Source: Oppiella nova
Lineage: Eukaryota > Arthropoda > Arachnida > Sarcoptiformes > Oppiidae
Assembly (NCBI GenBank): GCA_905397405.1
Contig: CAJPVJ010000244.1
Span: 1 to 26,278 of the forward strand
Length of the DNA: 26,278 nucleotides
Reading direction: 5' to 3'
The first letter of the stretch is position 1, and each line of letters opens with the position of its first letter. The notes beneath the pieces are model-generated. The model did not search any database. It was not told where the DNA came from and saw only the letters and a program-made list of their open reading frames with translations. Shown in pieces: positions 21,566-26,278 of this stretch. Both the position numbers and the translations under genes were made by a program.

Positions 21566-21899
21566 TGTGTGTCTGTATGGTATGGTATGCGTACGGGGGA
21601 TAGGGATGCGAGTGGCATGGGAGGAGGAGATGAGAGGGAATTATATGATAGCCATGAGAGACGAAAAAATGATTACTTTCGTAAAACAAATATCACAATC
21701 GGCTAAATGAGAAATAGCCGTTTGGCATACTGTGCATCCCATTTCATAGTACTCCCGGTGCTCACTCGCTCTCCCTGTGCTCTCTCTTTCTCTCTCACTC
21801 GCATCTATCTATCTCTCTCTCCCGGCGCTGTCCAGACCACACACAGGGAGTGAAACACTGGGATGAGTACTGATTGAAGGGGATGTGCCGCAGCTATCA

Positions 21900-21908
21900 G
21901 CACAGGTA
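21900..21908 (+). other. Interspersed 9-mer, AG variant
   Basis: GCACAGGTA within ATCAGCACAGGTATGGG. Confidence 0.55.
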
Positions 21909-22076
21909 TGGGATAAGATAGTTAGGGAACTGGAGATCGAGGCACATGGAGAGGGGAACTGTATGCATAGATACATAGTTGACAACCCTATGGGCCACAG
22001 ATATAATAACATGGCTTACAATATGTTTTATATATTATTTTAAGCACATCGCCGTGTGTGTCGGCGCTCACATTGG

Positions 22077-22085
22077 GCACAGGTA
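22077..22085 (+). other. Interspersed 9-mer, AG variant
   Basis: GCACAGGTA within TTGGGCACAGGTATGG. Confidence 0.55.
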
Positions 22086-22515
22086 TGGTATGCCCTTAGT
22101 CTTGCCCTACCGGCCCCCTCTCGCACAGCCAATTCATACCTGTCTTATTATAATGAAGGTTATGGTCATTGACGACGACGTCAAAGAGTCGCCTAATTTT
22201 AAGTCCCTTTTTGTTTGGTTTTAAAATCATTATTTACAGTACGCTTGCCGTGAAATGCCCGGTGCTCACGGCGCATACCTGGCCACATAATATGCATATC
22301 CTATTAATGTGTATAATAAACGGCAAACAAAAGACGTTTTCACTTTTAAGTCCATCATATCATTCATCATATAATACTAATCCCTCACTAAATGTCTCAA
22401 ACGTTTGATTTGTAGATATAATCATATTTTCTTAACTGAAAGCGAAAATCTCTTTTTAATATTGTATTTGTCTTAAGCATTGAAAATCATAAGTGGATAT
22501 CAATTATATTTATGG

Positions 22516-22528
22516 CTCTCTCTCTCTC
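22516..22528. repeat. Short (CT)n in R1
   Basis: About six CT units followed by CCCC. Confidence 0.9.
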
Positions 22529-22666
22529 CCCTTGTAATACATTTTTTGTCTTCACTCTTAAAAAAAGTAAAACTAATATTTCTTAGCATTACTCGTATTG
22601 AATACACTATTAAACAGCATGTCTTATAATAAGTGGTATAATAAGTAATAGTTATATCTTGTAGTG

Positions 22667-22793
22667 TCTCCCCTCTCTTTAAATATCAATTCCTGTCACA
22701 CACTTTAGCGTTAAATGTATGACCATATTATGAGGGGCCGGGGCCTCCCTGTGCTATATAGCGCCAGTGCTCATCAGTGGCAGTGGTTAAGGG
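22667..22793 (+). repeat. S1: segment with a same-direction complement downstream
   Basis: 127 bp with a G+C-rich core (GGGGCCGGGGCC at about 22734-22745) and degenerate 9-mers (CCTGTGC near 22748, GCCAGTGC at 22763-22770). Every base is the complement of the base 426 positions downstream (23093-23219), read in the same direction. Confidence 0.97.
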
Positions 22794-22906
22794 ACGTTTG
22801 ATTTGTAGATATAATCATATTTTCTTAACTGAAAGCGAAAATCTCTTTTTAATATTGTATTTGTCTTAAGCATTGAAAATCATAAGTGGATATCAATTAT
22901 ATTTAT

Positions 22907-22953
<47 letters not shown>

Positions 22954-23091
22954 CCCTTGTAATACATTTTTTGTCTTCACTCTTAAAAAAAAGTAAAACT
23001 AATATTTCTTAGCATTACTCGTATTGAATACACTATTAAACAGCATGTCTTATAATAAGTGGTATAATAAGTAATAGTTATATCTTGTAGT
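22794..23091 (+). repeat. R2: second copy of R
   Basis: 298 bp against 265 bp in R1. The only differences I find are a 32-nt expansion of the CT array and one extra A in an A-run. There are no substitutions by eye, so the duplication is recent. Confidence 0.96.
22909..22953. repeat. (CT)n microsatellite in R2, expanded
   Basis: Expanded allele of the short R1 array, with one TTT interruption near 22938-22940. Confidence 0.95.
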
Positions 23092-23092
23092 T

Positions 23093-23219
23093 AGAGGGGA
23101 GAGAAATTTATAGTTAAGGACAGTGTGTGAAATCGCAATTTACATACTGGTATAATACTCCCCGGCCCCGGAGGGACACGATATATCGCGGTCACGAGTA
23201 GTCACCGTCACCAATTCCC
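23093..23219 (+). repeat. S2: same-direction (non-reversed) complement of S1
   Basis: At each of 127 consecutive positions the base is the Watson-Crick complement of the base 426 positions upstream, with no reversal. It begins one base after the end of R2. At 23092/22666 the bases, T and G, are neither equal nor complementary. It ends exactly where S1 ends. Un-complemented, R2+S2 would be a plain second tandem copy of R1+S1. Sequence-specific sites in S1 are not preserved in S2. No biological mechanism is known, so this may be an artefact or an edit. Confidence 0.97.
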
Positions 23220-23335
23220 ACTGATGAGGGGTATATACACTGTGCCAGTGATAAACAAAACCAAATAAATAAACTTAATGATGGACTTCGCAGATAAGTG
23301 TGTGTGAGAAAAGCAATTGCATAGAGCACTGGTAG

Positions 23336-23344
23336 GTGAGGGCA
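23336..23344 (+). other. Interspersed 9-mer, TG form
   Basis: GCACTGGTA within ATAGAGCACTGGTAGGTG. Last exact copy in the window. Confidence 0.6.
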
Positions 23345-23560
23345 CATACATGCCATGCGATGGTACTGTACACTGTCTTCCCATCAGATAATACCACGAA
23401 TGCACTCAACTATACGCCACAGCAATGGGTTCGCCATTGGATTCATAAAACATATTGTCGCTATACAGAACTTAAAATCTCTATATCACTAACTAACGGT
23501 AGAGTAACGAGCGGTAATCTGTGTGTATAGTATGCTCTCTCTGACAATAGATGAGATGTC

Positions 23561-23581
23561 GAGAGAGAGAGAGAGAGAGAG
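23561..23581. repeat. (GA)n microsatellite
   Basis: Ten GA units followed by GCATCTCC. Confidence 0.95.
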
Positions 23582-23969
23582 CATCTCCACATCTCTCCCT
23601 CTCCTCCCATTCCCTTCTGTATGGCTTTCCCATTGATTATCGATGAGACAAATATACTCAAAACAATGGCTTTGTTTTTACTCTGGAGTCAGATATACAT
23701 CCACTGACGAGAATGACTACTAAACCCCCAGCGTTTAAGCTATGCCTCACATCTTAAGCCATGATTTACTTATACACAGAATATTTGTCTTTAAATCACA
23801 GGTCAGTCAATATTTCCTGAGATCTCTTAACAGTGATATCAGTTGTCCATTGATCAGACAAAGAGAGACTATTGACAACTACCAGACTGTCCATCTCCTA
23901 CCATACCATTCCCACTGTATTATTAAAAGTCTTAGTTTTTGCGGACTAAACATGAGATAAACAAAAGAC

Positions 23970-24900
23970 CGATTGGCTTTCATTAGTTTTGATTTTAATT
24001 CAAAATACCTTTAAATTAATATAATGTAAAATTTACACTTTAATTTGTAATGTAATTTGTAATTGTACTTATAATCAGTTTAAAAGAAACATATATAATT
24101 AAACATTTTATATAAAATTTATAAACAAAAATAATATATTCTTAACATATTTACAAGAGACAATTAAAATTTATACAATTTTCAATATGTGAATTATTTA
24201 AACTAATTAATATTTTAAAATATACATAACTAACTAAAATATTTTAGCTATTATAAAAATAACTTTATTAAGCTTAATAACAATTATACGCTATATACGC
24301 TTAAATGTATATTTCCATGTTATTATGTTATTCAGCATTTTATTATCTGACTTTTGATAACGTTTAGTTACTTTAATATATTTATCAAAATATGCAAACA
24401 AATTGTTTGAATTGAGTATTTATGAGATACTGTAAGAATAATATGGAATTTCTCACATTATATGAATTATTAACTGTATAAAATACAAATTAAAAATATA
24501 TTTCTAATTTGTCATAAATAATTTTTGTATAATAAAAGAGTAAGAAAACAAAACTTACAATCTTAAATTCAGTATATTAACCTAGTATATTCAATGTATT
24601 TATGTGAGAATTAATAAGTGCGTACAGAAAGGACAAAGGACATTTATCAGAAGGGATAACGTTATAAAAGTAAGAATTTGTTTATTTTCCAAATATCTTC
24701 ATAACCTTAAGTTTTCATAATTTTCAATTAATCCATTAGTTGCTCATATGTTTATGTTATGTGAATTGTTATTCAGATAAGTTTTATCCATTAAAATAAG
24801 TTATATATAGTGAAATTATTTTTAGTAAACTTGACAGGATAAACAAATAAGTCTATTTTAGAGGTTTCTTTACAAAACACTGAAAACGCCTTACGTTTTA
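23970..24900. other. AT desert
   Basis: About 900 bp of nearly pure A/T. No microsatellite of the GA class, no 9-mer and no gene signal. Confidence 0.6.
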
Positions 24901-25021
24901 CGTGTTATGATAGTTGAAAAACGAGTAACATTTGCGGTATTATATAATGTGTTGTGTATATTATATACTGTGCACACCATTACATACCAGTGACCAGATT
25001 TCCTGTTTTTGTGTAACAGTC

Positions 25022-25047
25022 CTCTCTCTCTCTCTCTCTCTCTCTCC
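25022..25047. repeat. (CT)n microsatellite
   Basis: Thirteen CT units. Confidence 0.96.
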
Positions 25048-26278
25048 GCACAAAATCATTGCGTTTTACTGTTTTTGCCAAAAGTTTATAATATACTGAC
25101 GAAAAAAAGTGAACCGACGACTAAACAAATCACTGGTTGTGTTGTGTTTAGAGACAAAGTTTGGAGTGTTTTACAGAAAACACTGTTTTGTTTAATTTTT
25201 GCCTCTTTTATAATATCTTCTGAAAAGTATTTTCAAAAGTAATAAAAAGTTTTTTTGTCTAAACTTTTAGCTCGCAATCTGGACGCGAATTAGCAGTGAA
25301 TTATGTGTTACAAAGACCCGGTGCTCTGTCTTAACATATAATAAAAAAGAAGTAATAAAATAAATAAAAATAAAATAATTTGAGAGATAGGATAAAAATA
25401 AATATTGTTCCCAATTTTGTAGGGCATTAAAAATGTCAAATTGAGAGAAAAGGTTTGCAAACAAACGTAAGGCTCGTATGTATTTTCTTTTGACTGTAGT
25501 TTTGAGACAATATTTCATTTCATTTTTATATATTTTCCGGTTTTGTGTATAAAGAAAATCTTTTGTTTATCTTATATTTGGTTTTAAAATTCAATTCCCA
25601 TTCAATAAATATTAAATAAATAATTTTTTTGCCAGACAAAACAAAATTTCTAAAATGGCTTTATATTATAATATGTAATATTTTTTATGCTGTAGTTATA
25701 TTCGTTTAAAAATCATATTTGCAACAATTTTGATTTTGCTTGATAACAAGTTAGTAAACATATTACTTAAGTAGTAATTTTTGGTATATATTTATTCCGG
25801 TAGTAATGAATCAAATTAATTAATAGGTATAAAGTATCAGGGAGAGTCTAATGATAAGTGTTTAAGTGGAAAATAATTTGGTGTTTAGTTTGTCTGAGTT
25901 ATGAGATCCTCGAGAAAGACACCAAAAATTGGTTGAACTGACAGACAGACGGTTCTCTCGTATAAACAATACTCTGATATATATTCAGCATTTGATTTAC
26001 ACGACCGTAGAGTCACTCACTGTATAAGACAGACACGAGTGGCGCAGAGTTTGCTCACAACAGGCATTACCACCACAACCCCCGACCATTCACTCCAACT
26101 GGATCTGTATGTGCACTGTATCTGTACGTTGAGATACCAGTGTTATTCGGTGTGAGTGATCTCGAAGGCAACATACCGTTCCTCTCTCTCATACATACTC
26201 TTCCCATAACATTGCGTTTCATAACCAATTCATTGAGTCGTTTGCTTACGTATGCCATCAAAGTGTGTGAACAGTACT
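25048..26278. other. AT-rich non-coding stretch
   Basis: AT-rich to about 25850, more balanced afterwards. Partial 9-mers occur (CCCGGTGC at about 25318-25325, TACCAGTGT at about 26136-26144). No gene or RNA recognised up to the window edge. Confidence 0.5.

Larger units (their letters stand above)
21531..22290. other. Largest G+C-richer islet of the window
   Basis: About 750 bp of balanced composition with G-rich runs (21538-21552, 21595-21640) and a TATGG tandem near 21577-21590. It holds three exact GCACAGGTA copies and several partial copies (CCCGGTGC, CCTGTGC). Frames of 67-90 codons occur on both strands, none recognisable. The best candidate in the window for a regulatory or exon-bearing stretch, but without direct proof of either. 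Confidence 0.4.
22401..22793 (+). repeat. 393-bp tandem unit, copy 1 (R1 + S1)
   Basis: R1 (22401-22665) is repeated in the same orientation at 22794-23091. S1 (22666-22793) lies between R1 and R2, and its partner after R2 is not a normal repeat but its same-direction complement. R1 contains a short CT array at 22516-22528. Confidence 0.95.
23220..23960. other. Non-coding mosaic
   Basis: Mixed composition with one exact 9-mer and one GA tract. Frames up to 72 codons are unrecognised. Confidence 0.5.

Noticed and set aside
22170-22183. TGACG-ACGA-CGTCA, paired CRE-like half-sites
   Set aside because: Spacing is unlike a normal bZIP site and there is a single occurrence with no supporting context.
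22732-22749. GGGGCCGGGGCC-type patch as a hairpin or CpG island
   Set aside because: Too short for an island and no perfect inverted repeat. It matters only as part of the complemented 127-bp segment.
23093-23219. Reading the S1/S2 pair as an inverted repeat or miniature transposon ends
   Set aside because: Reverse-complement alignment fails. Only the non-reversed complement matches, so this is not a terminal inverted repeat pair.

Overview
The window is AT-rich (roughly 30% G+C by eye) eukaryotic non-coding DNA. Stretches of almost pure A/T alternate with small islets of more balanced composition, and a perfect or near-perfect (GA)n/(CT)n microsatellite falls about once per kilobase. There are no operons, Shine-Dalgarno sites or long open frames. 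The longest frame is 113 codons, and none of the frames gives a protein I recognise. I found no convincing tRNA, rRNA, CRISPR array, transposon terminus or retroelement protein. The texture suggests an animal genome, possibly an arthropod, in an intergenic region or a very long intron. Taxonomy cannot be fixed from the sequence.

Layout: 1-5140 is mixed AT-rich DNA with five long GA/CT tracts and two exact copies of a recurring 9-mer. 5141-6180 is an AT desert. 6181-11760 is a mosaic with the densest set of that 9-mer, GCAC-YR-GTA, and GA tracts all of one polarity. 11761-14830 is AT-rich with two long CT tracts and a G-run cluster. 14831-16660 is a mosaic with three more 9-mer copies. 16661-17580 is another AT desert. 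17928-23219 holds three separate recent tandem duplications. 23220-26278 is mixed and AT-rich, with another desert at about 23970-24900.

The main observation is in the third duplication. A unit of 393 bp (22401-22793) is repeated at 22794-23219. The first two thirds of the second copy match the first apart from a (CT)n expansion and one A. The last 127 bp (23093-23219) match the last 127 bp of the first copy (22667-22793) at every position as the base-by-base complement read in the SAME direction. This is complement without reversal, 127 of 127 positions. It is neither a direct repeat nor an inverted repeat, and no known copying mechanism makes it because templated synthesis is antiparallel. 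It is either a data-handling artefact or deliberate edit, or something undescribed.

The second observation is the interspersed 9-mer GCAC-YR-GTA and its GCACAGGTA variant, present 24 times on both strands. It is the core of the palindrome GCACYRGTGC and is far commoner than base composition would predict. I see no genes that work together here. The window is best read as repeat-evolving non-coding DNA with a possible regulatory or repeat-derived word.
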